DNA of 56,689 nt from Oscillospiraceae bacterium (GTDB lineage Bacteria > Bacillota > Clostridia > Oscillospirales > Oscillospiraceae): positions 1 through 56,689 of the forward strand of contig CADCKQ010000010.1 of NCBI GenBank assembly GCA_902802045.1, read 5' to 3'. The notes below the pieces were generated by a model, which ran no database searches, had not been told where the DNA came from, and worked only from the letters and a program-made list of their open reading frames with translations. A program made the position numbers and the translations under genes. This document shows positions 44,052 through 53,115 of the stretch, one piece after another (positions within the stretch are counted from its first letter, which is position 1; every line of letters begins with the position of its first letter).

Positions 44052-45920
44052 TCAATCGATTATGGCTTCTTCGGCATAAACCGGAACCGCGTTGCCGTCA
44101 GTTGCCCATCCCTCCGAGACGGGGATATTGGCGTCGTTTTCCGCGCTGGTAATAATGATGAAGTCCGTATTCTCCCTTATCCAGTCAAGGGTATGCCTTG
44201 CGTCGGTGCTGACCTGCATATACATGTATTTGCTTGCAGCGTCCATGACCACCGCGTTCTTCTCATAGATATCTACCCCTATCGTTGTGAGTTTCCTGCC
44301 CGTCTCTTCGTTATAGAAGAGTATCGCGTCTCCAAGGCTCGTATTCTCCAGATCCGGGATCAGGCAGCTGTATACAAACTCTTTGAACTGATCTCCGCTG
44401 AGATATGTATAATCGCTCTCGTATCTGGCTTTCTCCACGTCATACCAGTTAACGTTTATATTGCAGCCGTAGCCTGTATCTCCGGTGATCCCGAAGAGCG
44501 GCTCGAAGCGGAAATGCTTGCCCTCACGGCTGTTTATCGCGCTGTCGAACGCTTTGTTCGCCGCTGCGGTCTCATCTTCGACCAGAGTGTATTCGCGCCT
44601 CATTTCCTTTCCGTTTGTGAGCTTATATGTCATACGGATCACGTAATAACCGGGGCCGCCGTAGGGGTCTGTATTTTCGGGCCTGTTCCTGACTATCGCC
44701 CTGTGCCCTTCAAGTGCTTTTTCTATATTTTCCGCATTTTTCAGGACCGTATTGCCGTAATCGAATTCAACGCTCTCTATCTCCCCGGCTTCCGGTATGT
44801 TCTCCTCAAAGCCGGTGATATCGGCGTTCAGGAGCGTGCAGAAAAGTACCAGCACACAGGCGACCGGAACGAATCCCTTCCAGGAGGCTTTAAATACCCT
44901 GGTGCTCTTTTTTATCAGCATCTCCGCTGCAAAATAGCCTATGAATGCCGAGACGATCATGACGAAGAGGATGAACGCGAGTTTCTCAATATTCGGCGCG
45001 TTTTCCGGGATAAAGCTTCCGCCGAAATAATCGGAGGCGGCCAGCGCACAGCCGAACGCCAAACAGTACTTGAATACCGGTTTCAGTATCTCAATGGAGA
45101 CGATGTCCGTCGCGGTCTCCATGCGGCGCTTTCTGTAGAGGCGGAGCGCGAGATACGCGAAGAGCAGACCAATGAGCGCGTATATCGCAAGCACGCCCAT
45201 CCCCTTGAAGGAGCAAACCATAGGTTTGATCGAACTGTAATCGTAGAAAAAGTCGTTGCTCTCGACAGTCACCTTCTGCTCAAAATAGGCGGGAGGGGAG
45301 AGAAAGCTCAGCTTTCTGGCTCCCGGCGCGTATCCGTAGAGGAAGATATCGAACAGCTTTATGAAGCATTCCTCCACAACCGTGCAGGTCATCAGCAGGA
45401 TAGCGTATACGGCGGGCAGAACAATGAGGCTGCCCGTGAGCTGGGCCGCTAAGCTGGCAAAGGAGTAATAGAAGATATCTGCAAGCGTCACTGCCGCAAG
45501 CCATGTAAACAGAAAACCCGGATATACCGCTCCCTGGGACACCTCATAGACAAGCATGAAAAGAAAGACGATGACATTTACCGCGACAATCGGAACAAGT
45601 CCCGCAATGTAAGAGGTGACAAAGACCGTCTCTCTCCTGACGGGAAGGCTTGCCATCATTCCCGTGCCTTTTTGCGTGTACATGAAGGAAAACATGCACA
45701 TGGCAGCTCCGGCACCCGCGAGGATCGCGATCTTTGTTCCGGTCACCGCCTGCCAGAGGACCTGGTAGCTGAAGCGGTAACCAAGACCGTTAGAGGGTCT
45801 CGCGAGCTCCCCGGGCAAAGATGTGAACAATACGATAAAATATACCAAAAATACAGGCCAGAAGCGCTTTAAAAGGTTTTTGAATATACCCGTATCAAAT
45901 ACTGATGTCTTTGACTTCAT
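44052..45920 (-). CDS. ABC transporter permease-like membrane protein
   Basis: About 622 residues from ATG 45920 (GGGAGGTG upstream); an ATG seven codons earlier lacks a site. Six hydrophobic segments in the first ~270 residues (e.g. FWPVFLVYFIVLFTSL, VPIVAVNVIVFLFMLVY), two or three more around 300-380, then a large extracytoplasmic C-terminal domain of about 230 residues. It overlaps the upstream ATPase gene by 26 bp and is its probable partner, as in YtrC/bacitracin-type exporters. Confidence 0.8.
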   Translation of the reverse strand: MKSKTSVFDTGIFKNLLKRFWPVFLVYFIVLFTSLPGELARPSNGLGYRFSYQVLWQAVTGTKIAILAGAGAAMCMFSFMYTQKGTGMMASLPVRRETVFVTSYIAGLVPIVAVNVIVFLFMLVYEVSQGAVYPGFLFTWLAAVTLADIFYYSFASLAAQLTGSLIVLPAVYAILLMTCTVVEECFIKLFDIFLYGYAPGARKLSFLSPPAYFEQKVTVESNDFFYDYSSIKPMVCSFKGMGVLAIYALIGLLFAYLALRLYRKRRMETATDIVSIEILKPVFKYCLAFGCALAASDYFGGSFIPENAPNIEKLAFILFVMIVSAFIGYFAAEMLIKKSTRVFKASWKGFVPVACVLVLFCTLLNADITGFEENIPEAGEIESVEFDYGNTVLKNAENIEKALEGHRAIVRNRPENTDPYGGPGYYVIRMTYKLTNGKEMRREYTLVEDETAAANKAFDSAINSREGKHFRFEPLFGITGDTGYGCNINVNWYDVEKARYESDYTYLSGDQFKEFVYSCLIPDLENTSLGDAILFYNEETGRKLTTIGVDIYEKNAVVMDAASKYMYMQVSTDARHTLDWIRENTDFIIITSAENDANIPVSEGWATDGNAVPVYAEEAIID

Positions 45921-46788
45921 ATCCTGCACCTCCCAGTTCATAAACGAATATCTCTTCTAGCGTGAGCGGCAGCACATCGATAAACATCGGTGACGCCGCT
46001 GCGAGTTTTCCGGTCACGTCATCCGTGCTTCCCCGGACTATTATAGTCTTCAGATGCCCGAGCTCGGACATGTGGAGGATATCCAGACCGTCAGGAACAC
46101 TTTTCCCTTCAGGCAGGGCAAGCTGTACCTTTACAAGACTCTCCTGCAGATCGGCGAGGTTCCTCTCAATCATCATCTTCCCCTTGTTCATGATGCCGAC
46201 ATGGTCGCAAACGTCCTCAAGCTCTCTTAAGTTGTGTGAGGAAATTAGGACCGTCGTTCCGTTTTCCGCAACATCCGACAGAAGCACATTCCAGACCTGG
46301 CGTCGCATCACTGGATCGAGCCCGTCGACGGGCTCGTCCAGGACGACCGTCTCGGGCCTCATGGAGAGCGCGAGCCAGAATGCCACCTGCTTCTGCATGC
46401 CTCTGGAGAGCTTCCTGACCGGGGAAGATGTCTTTATTCCGAAGACTTTTCCGAGGGAGGAGAATCTCTCCATGTCGAATTTCGGGTACATGTCCCTGTA
46501 GAATTTCATCATGTCGTTGACGCTCGCCTGGGTGTAATAGAAGACGTCGTCGGGAATGTAGGCGATTCTCGCTTTGACGGCGGTGTTCTCATAAACATCC
46601 TCACCGTCCACCTTCACCTCGCCGGAATCCTGCTTCAGGATGCCCGTGATATGGCGTATGACCGTGGATTTCCCGGCGCCGTTGGGCCCTACCAGCCCGT
46701 AGACCGCCCCGGACGGTACATTTATGTCAAGGCCGTCGAGCGCTCTGAAATCGCCGAAGGTCTTTACAAGCTTTTTAACTTCAATCAT
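45895..46788 (-). CDS. ABC transporter ATP-binding protein
   Basis: 297 residues. Walker A GLVGPNGAGKSTVIRHI, signature LSRGMQKQVAF, Walker B TVVLDEPVDGLDP and switch His in LISSHNLREL. Closest in layout to YtrB/drug- or lipid-export ATPases. Starts within the last codons of the GntR regulator (8-bp overlap). Confidence 0.93.
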   Translation of the reverse strand: MIEVKKLVKTFGDFRALDGLDINVPSGAVYGLVGPNGAGKSTVIRHITGILKQDSGEVKVDGEDVYENTAVKARIAYIPDDVFYYTQASVNDMMKFYRDMYPKFDMERFSSLGKVFGIKTSSPVRKLSRGMQKQVAFWLALSMRPETVVLDEPVDGLDPVMRRQVWNVLLSDVAENGTTVLISSHNLRELEDVCDHVGIMNKGKMMIERNLADLQESLVKVQLALPEGKSVPDGLDILHMSELGHLKTIIVRGSTDDVTGKLAAASPMFIDVLPLTLEEIFVYELGGAGYEVKDISI

Positions 46789-47146
46789 TGTTCTCAGCCT
46801 CCTTTAAATGCGCTATGAGCTCCTCCTCGGTCGCTCCGCACATGACAAGCTCTTTAACGAGCTGGGAATAATCCGCAAGCAGCTCTTCCCTCCTCTTTTT
46901 GAGCACTTCGGATATTCCGGATACAAAACTGCCCTTGGCCGCGACGGAATAGATATACCCTTCAGCCTCGAGCTCTTTGTAGGCTCTCTGGATTGTGTTC
47001 GGGTTTATCGTGAGCGATGCCGCAAGCTCCCTGACTGAGGGCATCTTGGTCTCGGGCGGCATGGCGCCTGAGATGATCAGTCTTCTGAAGCTGTCGCGCA
47101 CCTGCTCGTAGATCGGCCTCGGGTCGCGGTAATTAATGCTTATCAT
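46781..47146 (-). CDS. GntR family transcriptional regulator (YtrA type)
   Basis: 121 residues: winged helix (PIYEQVRDSFRRLIISGAMP, MPSVRELAASLTINPNTIQR, LEAEGYIYSVAAKGSFV) plus a short helical tail, no ligand domain; this is the YtrA subfamily, which typically represses its own ABC operon. First gene of the operon behind 47209-47237. Two direct TAATACA repeats downstream of the -10 could be its operator. Confidence 0.92.
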   Translation of the reverse strand: MISINYRDPRPIYEQVRDSFRRLIISGAMPPETKMPSVRELAASLTINPNTIQRAYKELEAEGYIYSVAAKGSFVSGISEVLKKRREELLADYSQLVKELVMCGATEEELIAHLKEAENND

Positions 47147-47208
47147 CCCGACTCAGATTCTTCCTTTCCTCAAATTTGCCGTACTGTATTATTTGTATTA
47201 ACACGGTT

Positions 47209-47237
47209 ATGATATCATCTCATTTCTGCCCTGTCAA
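47209..47237 (-). promoter_or_regulatory. Promoter of the GntR/ABC operon
   Basis: Minus-strand consensus TTGACA (47232-47237), 17-bp spacer, TATCAT (47209-47214), followed by TAATACA-AA-TAATACA. Confidence 0.7.
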
Positions 47238-47273
47238 TATTTTTTTATGTTCATTGTCTCCTTCACATTTTAA

Positions 47274-47302
47274 TTGTGCACGCAGGCAAAACATGATAGA
47301 AT
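47274..47302 (+). promoter_or_regulatory. Promoter of the EF-hand-like/CoA-transferase unit
   Basis: TTGTGC (47274-47279), 17-bp spacer, TAGAAT (47297-47302), 40 bp before the ATG at 47343. Confidence 0.55.
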
Positions 47303-47342
47303 GAATCATACAAACAACTAAAAAATTTCCGGAGGAATTATC

Positions 47343-47762
47343 ATGCTTAAAAAACTCAGAGATATCAGAAAACAGCTGGCAAAAGTAAAAGCCGCAAAAG
47401 CAAAGATCGCGGCTGCAAAGAGCAGCATCTCCAAGGCGAAGGCAGAGCTCGGCAAGGTAAAAGAGGCCAGACTCAACGCGCAGACAAAGATCGCAAAGGT
47501 GCGCAGGACCGTCAAAGGCGTTAAGACCGGAGCTCTTATCGCAGGCTGTGTCGCCGTTGCAGGCGCTGTGGCCTTCGCCGTAAAGAACAGAGCGGCTATG
47601 AAAGAAGAGTGGGAGAACGTCAAGAAGGACCTGAGCGTCGACCTCTACAAGACGAATATCGAGGGTGTCTACGCTGTAGACAACGACAAGGACGGGAAGA
47701 TCGACGCCTATGCCATCGACTTCGACAAAGACGGAAAGATAGACGCGACACTTAAGGTTTGA
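47343..47762 (+). CDS. Lys/Ala-rich coiled-coil membrane protein with EF-hand-like loops
   Basis: 139 residues. Residues 1-55 are extremely rich in Lys and Ala in heptad-like pattern (KLRDIRKQLAKVKAAKAK); a hydrophobic helix at about 61-78 (GALIAGCVAVAGAVAFAV); then two adjacent calcium-loop-like repeats, DNDKDGKIDAYAI and DFDKDGKIDATLK, at the C-terminus. SD GGAGG. It resembles no family I can name. The next gene starts on its stop codon, so the two are coupled. Confidence 0.75.
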   Translation: MLKKLRDIRKQLAKVKAAKAKIAAAKSSISKAKAELGKVKEARLNAQTKIAKVRRTVKGVKTGALIAGCVAVAGAVAFAVKNRAAMKEEWENVKKDLSVDLYKTNIEGVYAVDNDKDGKIDAYAIDFDKDGKIDATLKV

Positions 47763-49096
47763 ACTGCAGAGAAGAATATTCAAAAAAGCTCCGCACTGCC
47801 GATGAGGCAGTGCGGATCATAGAAGACGGAGACTGGGTCGACTACTGCCAGACCTGCTCTTTCCCGACTGCCCTGGACAGGGCACTCGCAAAGAGAAAGG
47901 GAGAATTGCGCGACGTCAAGATCAGAAACGCCATCACGATGGCGCCTGTCGCGACTGTTGAAGCAGACCCCGGGAGGGAGAGCTTTACGTACAACCTCTG
48001 GCACTGCTCTGGGCTGGACCGGAAATATATCGACTCGGGGAGAGCCTTTTTCTCCCCGATGCTTTTTCGGAACATTGGCGCTTACTACTCGAGAGGCCTC
48101 GCTCCTGTTGACGTAGCCATGATAACCGTCGCTCCGATGGATGAGCACGGGGATTTCTCCTTCGGGCTCACGAACTGCGACATGGCGGAGCTGCTTGGAG
48201 CCGCAAAAAAGATAATCCTCGAGGCAAACCCAAACATGCCCGTAATATACGGGACGGAAAACGACAGGATCAATATAAAGGACGCCGATCTCGTCGTGGA
48301 GAGCGATGAGCCTGTCAGCACTGTAAAAGGGCCTTCAGCCTCGGAAACCGACAGGAAGATTGCGGAGAACATCTTCCCCTGTCTTCACGACGGCATAACG
48401 CTCCAGCTCGGGATCGGCGGGATCCCGAATGCTTTGGGGACGCTCATCTCACAGTCCGATATAAAAGATATCGGCATGCACACGGAACTCATGAGCGACG
48501 GCTATCTCGACCTGTATAAGGCAGGGAAGATAACGAACGCCAGAAAAGCGCTGAATAAGGGCAAGGGCATCTTCTCGATCTGCAACGGCTCGAGAGAACT
48601 CTATGATTTTCTCGACAGAAATCCGGATATCCTCTCGGCCCCCATGGCCTATGTAAATGACCCTTATGTTATCGGGCAGCTCGACGATTTCATCTCCATA
48701 AACGGCTGTCTCAAAGCCGATCTCTACGGGCAGGTCAGCTCCGAGAGCGCAGGGACGAGACAGATCTCCGGAACCGGCGGGCAGCTCGACTTTGTGACAG
48801 GCGCTTTCCTCTCCAGAGGCGGCAACGCTTTTCTGACAATGCATTCGACTTTTACCGACAGGCAGGGGAAGCTCTGCTCGAATATAGTCCCGAAATTCAC
48901 TGAAGGCGACATCATAACGGTTCCCAGGTCCCAAAGTCCCTGCATCGTCACCGAATACGGTGCGGCATTCATGCCCGGAAAAACTGTATGGGAGAGAGCC
49001 GAGGCGCTCATAAACATTGCCCACCCCGATTTCAGGGATGAGCTTGTCAAGGCTGCCGATGCCCAGCACATCTGGCGAAGATCGAACAGAATATAG
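47759..49096 (+). CDS. Acetyl-CoA hydrolase/transferase family CoA-transferase (butyryl-CoA:acetate or 4-hydroxybutyrate type)
   Basis: 445 residues, class I CoA-transferase of the 4-hydroxybutyrate/butyryl-CoA:acetate group. Catalytic Glu lies in QVSSESAGTRQISGTGGQLD; GIGGIPNALG and NGCLKADLYGQ also match the group. It would exchange CoA between an acyl-CoA and acetate, typically the last step to butyrate. Start is TTG overlapping the previous stop (TTGA), with AAGG just upstream. Terminator at 49115. The acyl substrate cannot be fixed from sequence. Confidence 0.88.
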   Translation: MNCREEYSKKLRTADEAVRIIEDGDWVDYCQTCSFPTALDRALAKRKGELRDVKIRNAITMAPVATVEADPGRESFTYNLWHCSGLDRKYIDSGRAFFSPMLFRNIGAYYSRGLAPVDVAMITVAPMDEHGDFSFGLTNCDMAELLGAAKKIILEANPNMPVIYGTENDRINIKDADLVVESDEPVSTVKGPSASETDRKIAENIFPCLHDGITLQLGIGGIPNALGTLISQSDIKDIGMHTELMSDGYLDLYKAGKITNARKALNKGKGIFSICNGSRELYDFLDRNPDILSAPMAYVNDPYVIGQLDDFISINGCLKADLYGQVSSESAGTRQISGTGGQLDFVTGAFLSRGGNAFLTMHSTFTDRQGKLCSNIVPKFTEGDIITVPRSQSPCIVTEYGAAFMPGKTVWERAEALINIAHPDFRDELVKAADAQHIWRRSNRI

Positions 49097-49114
49097 AAAG
49101 AAGCATCACATAGA

Positions 49115-49154
49115 AAGATCCTGCACCGTTTATCACGCGGTGCAGGATTTTTTT
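49115..49154 (+). terminator. Terminator of the CoA-transferase gene
   Basis: ATCCTGCACCG (49118-49128)/CGGTGCAGGAT (49138-49148) followed by TTTTTTT. Confidence 0.85.
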
Positions 49155-50034
49155 ATTCGTATTGGTATCCGCTCGGGGTGCTCAGGGGTATTTCAAGCAT
49201 CTCCGGGTGCGCAAAGAGGTGTTTCACGAGCTTTAAGCTCCTGGAGAAATAAAAGCCGTCCGCGATCCGCTCGTCGAGTATGGCGCCTACGTCCACAACG
49301 TCGCGTATCTGCTCGGTACCGTCATCCATGATGAGTTTTTCTTTATGGATGGTGCCTATCGTCACGAAAAAGCTGTTGGTGCCGTATTCGTTGAGATGAT
49401 GGTAGACGCTGGGGCATTTTACGCTGCCCAGATTCGAAAGAAAACAGCTGGAGAAGTTCGGGTCTCCGTCGCTTATCGCATGGGGCAGCAGGCTCCAGAA
49501 ATCCAGCCACCTGACAACGGCCACGATGGGCATCAGGATCAATCTCGGGAGCTTTCCGAAGGCGTTTACCGTCTTGTCGAAATCGCCCTCGCTGTCGTCT
49601 GCCTTTCTGCGCTCTCTTACCTGACCGGCCAGGCTGTAGCTTATGGAATCAAGATTGTCTTCATCCTTCGGCACATACAGGATCAGGGACTCGTCCGCCC
49701 CGTCCGTAAACTGCCGCTTTGCGACGAAGCTCAGGCTCACGAGCTCCCTCTCATGCATCTTTCTGCCCTTTATGTATCTGTTCATCTTCGGACGCTCCCT
49801 GATCATTCGGGATACCGCCGTAATAAAACAGTGGAAAAGCGTAGTCCTGTATTCGGGATGGGTCTTGTTTTTCTCTTCGAGGTATTTCAGCACATCGGTC
49901 ACGTCAAAGGTCTCGCTGACGTAGCATTCGCAGTCTGTGCGTTTGGGAAGCACGTGGATCATCACGGACTGCAGACCCGGAACGTCGTCCACGAGATGCG
50001 AGTCCCTGAAATCAGGCTTTTTCTCCCTGCTCAT
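49153..50034 (-). CDS. E2-like (CAT-fold) acyltransferase-domain protein without lipoyl domain
   Basis: 293 residues resembling the catalytic domain of 2-oxo-acid dehydrogenase E2/chloramphenicol acetyltransferase: SNLGSVKCPSVYHHLNEYGTNSFFVTIG and DVGAILDERIADGFYFSRSLK. The usual HxxxDG active-site His is replaced (ERIADG), and lipoyl and E1/E3-binding domains are absent. Thus catalysis by the usual mechanism is unlikely. It stands alone, convergent with the CoA-transferase. Similar stand-alone proteins occur in Clostridia without assigned function. Confidence 0.75.
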   Translation of the reverse strand: MSREKKPDFRDSHLVDDVPGLQSVMIHVLPKRTDCECYVSETFDVTDVLKYLEEKNKTHPEYRTTLFHCFITAVSRMIRERPKMNRYIKGRKMHERELVSLSFVAKRQFTDGADESLILYVPKDEDNLDSISYSLAGQVRERRKADDSEGDFDKTVNAFGKLPRLILMPIVAVVRWLDFWSLLPHAISDGDPNFSSCFLSNLGSVKCPSVYHHLNEYGTNSFFVTIGTIHKEKLIMDDGTEQIRDVVDVGAILDERIADGFYFSRSLKLVKHLFAHPEMLEIPLSTPSGYQYE

Positions 50035-50164
50035 ATTTTTTCTGTCTCCTTACTGACTTTGGTAAATAATAATTTACTTAAAAAATTTTATATGTCTTTC
50101 ATGTTTAAGTCAAGAACTATTTGTGGTATACTCATTGCAATTTATTGTTATCGGAGGGGATACC

Positions 50165-51319
50165 GTGGACAAGAGGTTTATTGCCGAAAGGCACAAAAAC
50201 GCGCCGGCAGGTCTTGCCCTGAATACCGAGGCCATGCTCAAATACAAGGACGACATCATCGAGCTCAGTATCGGAGACACGGATTTCACGACGGATGAGA
50301 GGATAATAGAGGCCGCTTTCGAGGACGCCAGACGCGGTTATACCCATTACGGCTTTCCGAAGGGCGACCCGGAGCTTATAGACGCCTACATCAGAGCCTG
50401 GAAAGAGGACCACGGCCAGGATCTGGACCCTGAGAGCGTCACGGTCTCCGCGAGCAGCATGATGGGCATGCAGACGGCGCTGCTCGCCATGCTCGACCCG
50501 GGTGACGAGGTCATCATCTTCTCCCCGTATTTCACCCCCTATGCAAGCCAGATAAAAAACGCGGGAGGCGTTCCCGTCATCGTCTCCACCTATGCCTCCG
50601 AGAATTTCGATATCCCGAGGGAGAGGCTTGAAGAGGCCATAACCCCCAGGACAAAGGCTGTGATCTTCAATAACCCCTGCAATCCCACGGGCAGATTCTA
50701 CCCGCTCTCCACCCAGCAGATGCTCGCGGATATCGCGAAAGAAAAAGACCTCGTCATCATAGCAGACGAGATCTATACTTCCTTTGTTTACGAGGGCGAA
50801 TTCGTGCCCATGAGAACGCTTGAGGGCATGGAGGAGAGGACAATAACCCTGAACAGTTTTTCGAAGAATTTCCTCATGACCGGCTGGAGGATAGGCATGA
50901 TCATATCGGATCCGGCCTTTGCGGCGGTCATAAAAAACATAAACACGGATTACATCTATACCGCCCCCTCGATATCCCAAAGGGCTGCCATCAAGGCCCT
51001 CGAGATCAGAGAGGACATAAAGAAGACCTATATCTCCAAATACCGCGAGAGGGTCGAGTACAGCTCCAAGAGGCTGGAAGCCGTCCCCTATCTGAGCCTT
51101 GTTCCGCCCGGGGGCACCTTCTATATCTTCCCCGGGATCCAGAAGACAGGCCTCACTTCAGCCGAATTTACGGATCAGCTGCTCGAGAGAGCCCACATAC
51201 TCGTAACGCCCGGAACGGCCTTCGGACCAGCCGGAGAGGGGCATTTCCGCATCTCCTGCACGGTCCCCAAATACAAGCTCAAGGAAGCTCTCGACAGGAT
51301 GGAAAAGCTTTCGTTCTGA
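50165..51319 (+). CDS. Class I/II pyridoxal-phosphate aminotransferase
   Basis: 384 residues from GTG 50165, with GGAGGGG immediately upstream; an ATG 14 codons earlier is less likely. Fold type I motifs: NNPCNPTGR, DEIYTSFVY and the PLP lysine in SFSKNFLMTGWRIG. It resembles aspartate/aromatic aminotransferases of Clostridia; amino-acid specificity is not determinable. Confidence 0.9.
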   Translation: MDKRFIAERHKNAPAGLALNTEAMLKYKDDIIELSIGDTDFTTDERIIEAAFEDARRGYTHYGFPKGDPELIDAYIRAWKEDHGQDLDPESVTVSASSMMGMQTALLAMLDPGDEVIIFSPYFTPYASQIKNAGGVPVIVSTYASENFDIPRERLEEAITPRTKAVIFNNPCNPTGRFYPLSTQQMLADIAKEKDLVIIADEIYTSFVYEGEFVPMRTLEGMEERTITLNSFSKNFLMTGWRIGMIISDPAFAAVIKNINTDYIYTAPSISQRAAIKALEIREDIKKTYISKYRERVEYSSKRLEAVPYLSLVPPGGTFYIFPGIQKTGLTSAEFTDQLLERAHILVTPGTAFGPAGEGHFRISCTVPKYKLKEALDRMEKLSF

Positions 51320-51320
51320 G

Positions 51321-52088
51321 CTAATCCTCAGGCAGGCAGTGCATCCTCGTCCTCGAGAGGACCCTGAAGCCCTCGGCTCTCCGGGACAGGCATCTCATGC
51401 CAAAATCTGCGGCCCTGAGATTTAAGTAGAGCTTTAGGGATTTCGCGGCCCCGGAGCCCGCCGGGAACTGGCTTGAATGGCAGGAAAATATCGAAGCAAA
51501 CTGTCTTTCAAGATCCGATCTCGAGATCTTTACAAAAGCATTGGGCTTCGCCGTCATATAATAGGCTATCGCCTTCACGGGGGCGCTCTCCGCCATGTAA
51601 TTTGCCATTATGTATTTGAAAGGCGCGAAGAAAGCAAGCCTTCTCGCCGTCTCCCCGGCATTCAGGTGGTCCTCGTGGCACTCATTGGCGACGACGGGAT
51701 CCGGCGCGAATATAATATCGGGTTTAAAGTAACCTATTGCATCCGCCATGCCGAGCTTGAGCTCTTTTACATCATAATTTCCGCCGTCGCAGAGACCCAG
51801 AAACCTCACGTCATGCACGCCCAGCGTTTCCGCGGCTCTCCATGCCTCGGCTTTTCTTATGGTCACAAGCTCCGCGGGGCTCGTGTTCGGACAGTTCTCC
51901 GTTCCGTATCTCCCGTCGCAGCAGATTAAAAAGCAGATCTCTTTCCCCATTGCCGCAAGCCGGGCGATCGTGGCTCCGGCCCCTATCTCAATGTCATCCG
52001 GGTGCGGGCCGATGAAGAGATATCTGCTGAAGGATCCGATATCCGGCGTTTTCAGCACTCTGTCAAGCGCAAAAGATGTTATTCCCAC
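51321..52088 (-). CDS. PIG-L/LmbE family deacetylase
   Basis: 255 residues. Zinc site motif GPHPDDIEIGAGATIA and downstream HEDHLNAGETARR define the GlcNAc-PI de-N-acetylase-like family, which removes acetyl groups from N-acetylglucosaminyl or related conjugates (for example in cell-wall or thiol metabolism). Substrate unknown. Convergent with the aminotransferase, one base between stops. Confidence 0.9.
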   Translation of the reverse strand: MGITSFALDRVLKTPDIGSFSRYLFIGPHPDDIEIGAGATIARLAAMGKEICFLICCDGRYGTENCPNTSPAELVTIRKAEAWRAAETLGVHDVRFLGLCDGGNYDVKELKLGMADAIGYFKPDIIFAPDPVVANECHEDHLNAGETARRLAFFAPFKYIMANYMAESAPVKAIAYYMTAKPNAFVKISRSDLERQFASIFSCHSSQFPAGSGAAKSLKLYLNLRAADFGMRCLSRRAEGFRVLSRTRMHCLPED

Positions 52089-52178
52089 GTCTCTGTCTCC
52101 CCGTTATTTTTCTTATCGCGCATTTTAGCATATAGCAATGCGATTTTAAACATTTTCTTTCGCAATTTCAGTATACAT

Positions 52179-52772
52179 ATGTTCGACAGCTTTATTGACA
52201 GAAAACTCAATATCGACACCTCAGGGCAGGACTATTCCCGCAAAGGCCTTTTCAATTTCGGCTACGACCCGACAACGTATAAGGCCCTGCGAAAGCTTGC
52301 CCGCTCCGGCCTTGTCGGGGAAAATGACGTGCTGCTCGACTACGGCTGCGGCAAGGGAAGGGTCTGCTTTTACTTGGCCTTAAAAACGCGCTGCCGCTGC
52401 ATAGGGATAGACAGCAACGAAAACCTTCTAAACACTGCAAGGATCAACTTCGACCGCGCAGGAAGACCTGAGGGCGTAAGCTTTGTGTTGTCCGACGCCG
52501 GAGATTACGAAATAAAAGACGCGACCTGCGCCTATTTCTTCAACCCCTTCTCAAAAGAGGTGTTTATTAAGGTGCTCAGGCGTATGGATGAGTACGGAAA
52601 GCCGCTGAAGCTCTTTCTCTACTACCCCTCGCCGGAGTTCAAAGAAATTTTAGGCAAAAGAGAAAATACCCGGCTTATCAGGGAGATAGACTGCCGTGAC
52701 CTTCAGCGAAACAGCCCTCTCCTCAGCCGGATACTCGTCTATGAGATAAATTGCGCTCCCCCCGGAGCCTGA
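52179..52772 (+). CDS. SAM-dependent methyltransferase
   Basis: 197 residues from ATG 52179; an open frame extends upstream across the divergent PIG-L gene and is ignored. Motif I VLLDYGCGKGRVCFYLA, acidic motif II RCIGIDSN, and the post-motif FFNPFS. Class I Rossmann methyltransferase; target unknown. No strong SD is seen, so the start is provisional. Confidence 0.8.
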   Translation: MFDSFIDRKLNIDTSGQDYSRKGLFNFGYDPTTYKALRKLARSGLVGENDVLLDYGCGKGRVCFYLALKTRCRCIGIDSNENLLNTARINFDRAGRPEGVSFVLSDAGDYEIKDATCAYFFNPFSKEVFIKVLRRMDEYGKPLKLFLYYPSPEFKEILGKRENTRLIREIDCRDLQRNSPLLSRILVYEINCAPPGA

Positions 52773-52777
52773 AGAGC

Positions 52778-53011
52778 TCAGTATATCGTGGATATGTCAT
52801 CCAGGCCATAGGCCTTCATGAACAGTTCCCTGTCATCTTCGCCGTTTATGACCATTATCTCCGTAAATTTCCCCGTCTTACGGTCTTTGAATCCCGCGGC
52901 TTTCTCCCCCGTGCAGATCGAAGCCTTTATGACGGGTATCTGTTTTTCGGGGTCATACGGAAAGCTCTCTCTGATCTTTCTTTCCGTGCCGGATCTTCTG
53001 AACAGGCCCAT
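52778..53011 (-). CDS. Small conserved hypothetical protein (77 aa)
   Basis: 77 residues with a strong AAGGAG site. Contains the compact pattern SFPYDPEKQIPVIKASICTGE and AAGFKDRKTGKFTEIMVI, which I associate with short clostridial proteins often mis-annotated as aspartate dehydrogenase. No catalytic domain is present. An extended -10 (TGCTAAAAT, about 53049-53057) lies upstream. Confidence 0.7.
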   Translation of the reverse strand: MGLFRRSGTERKIRESFPYDPEKQIPVIKASICTGEKAAGFKDRKTGKFTEIMVINGEDDRELFMKAYGLDDISTIY

Positions 53012-53115
53012 CGATCCCGCTCCTTTTTCCTCGTTACTTTCTGAATTGATTTTAGCATATCCCTGCAGATAAAAAAAGGCCCCCTTTTGTCATTCTGCGG
53101 AGCGAAGGATACGTT

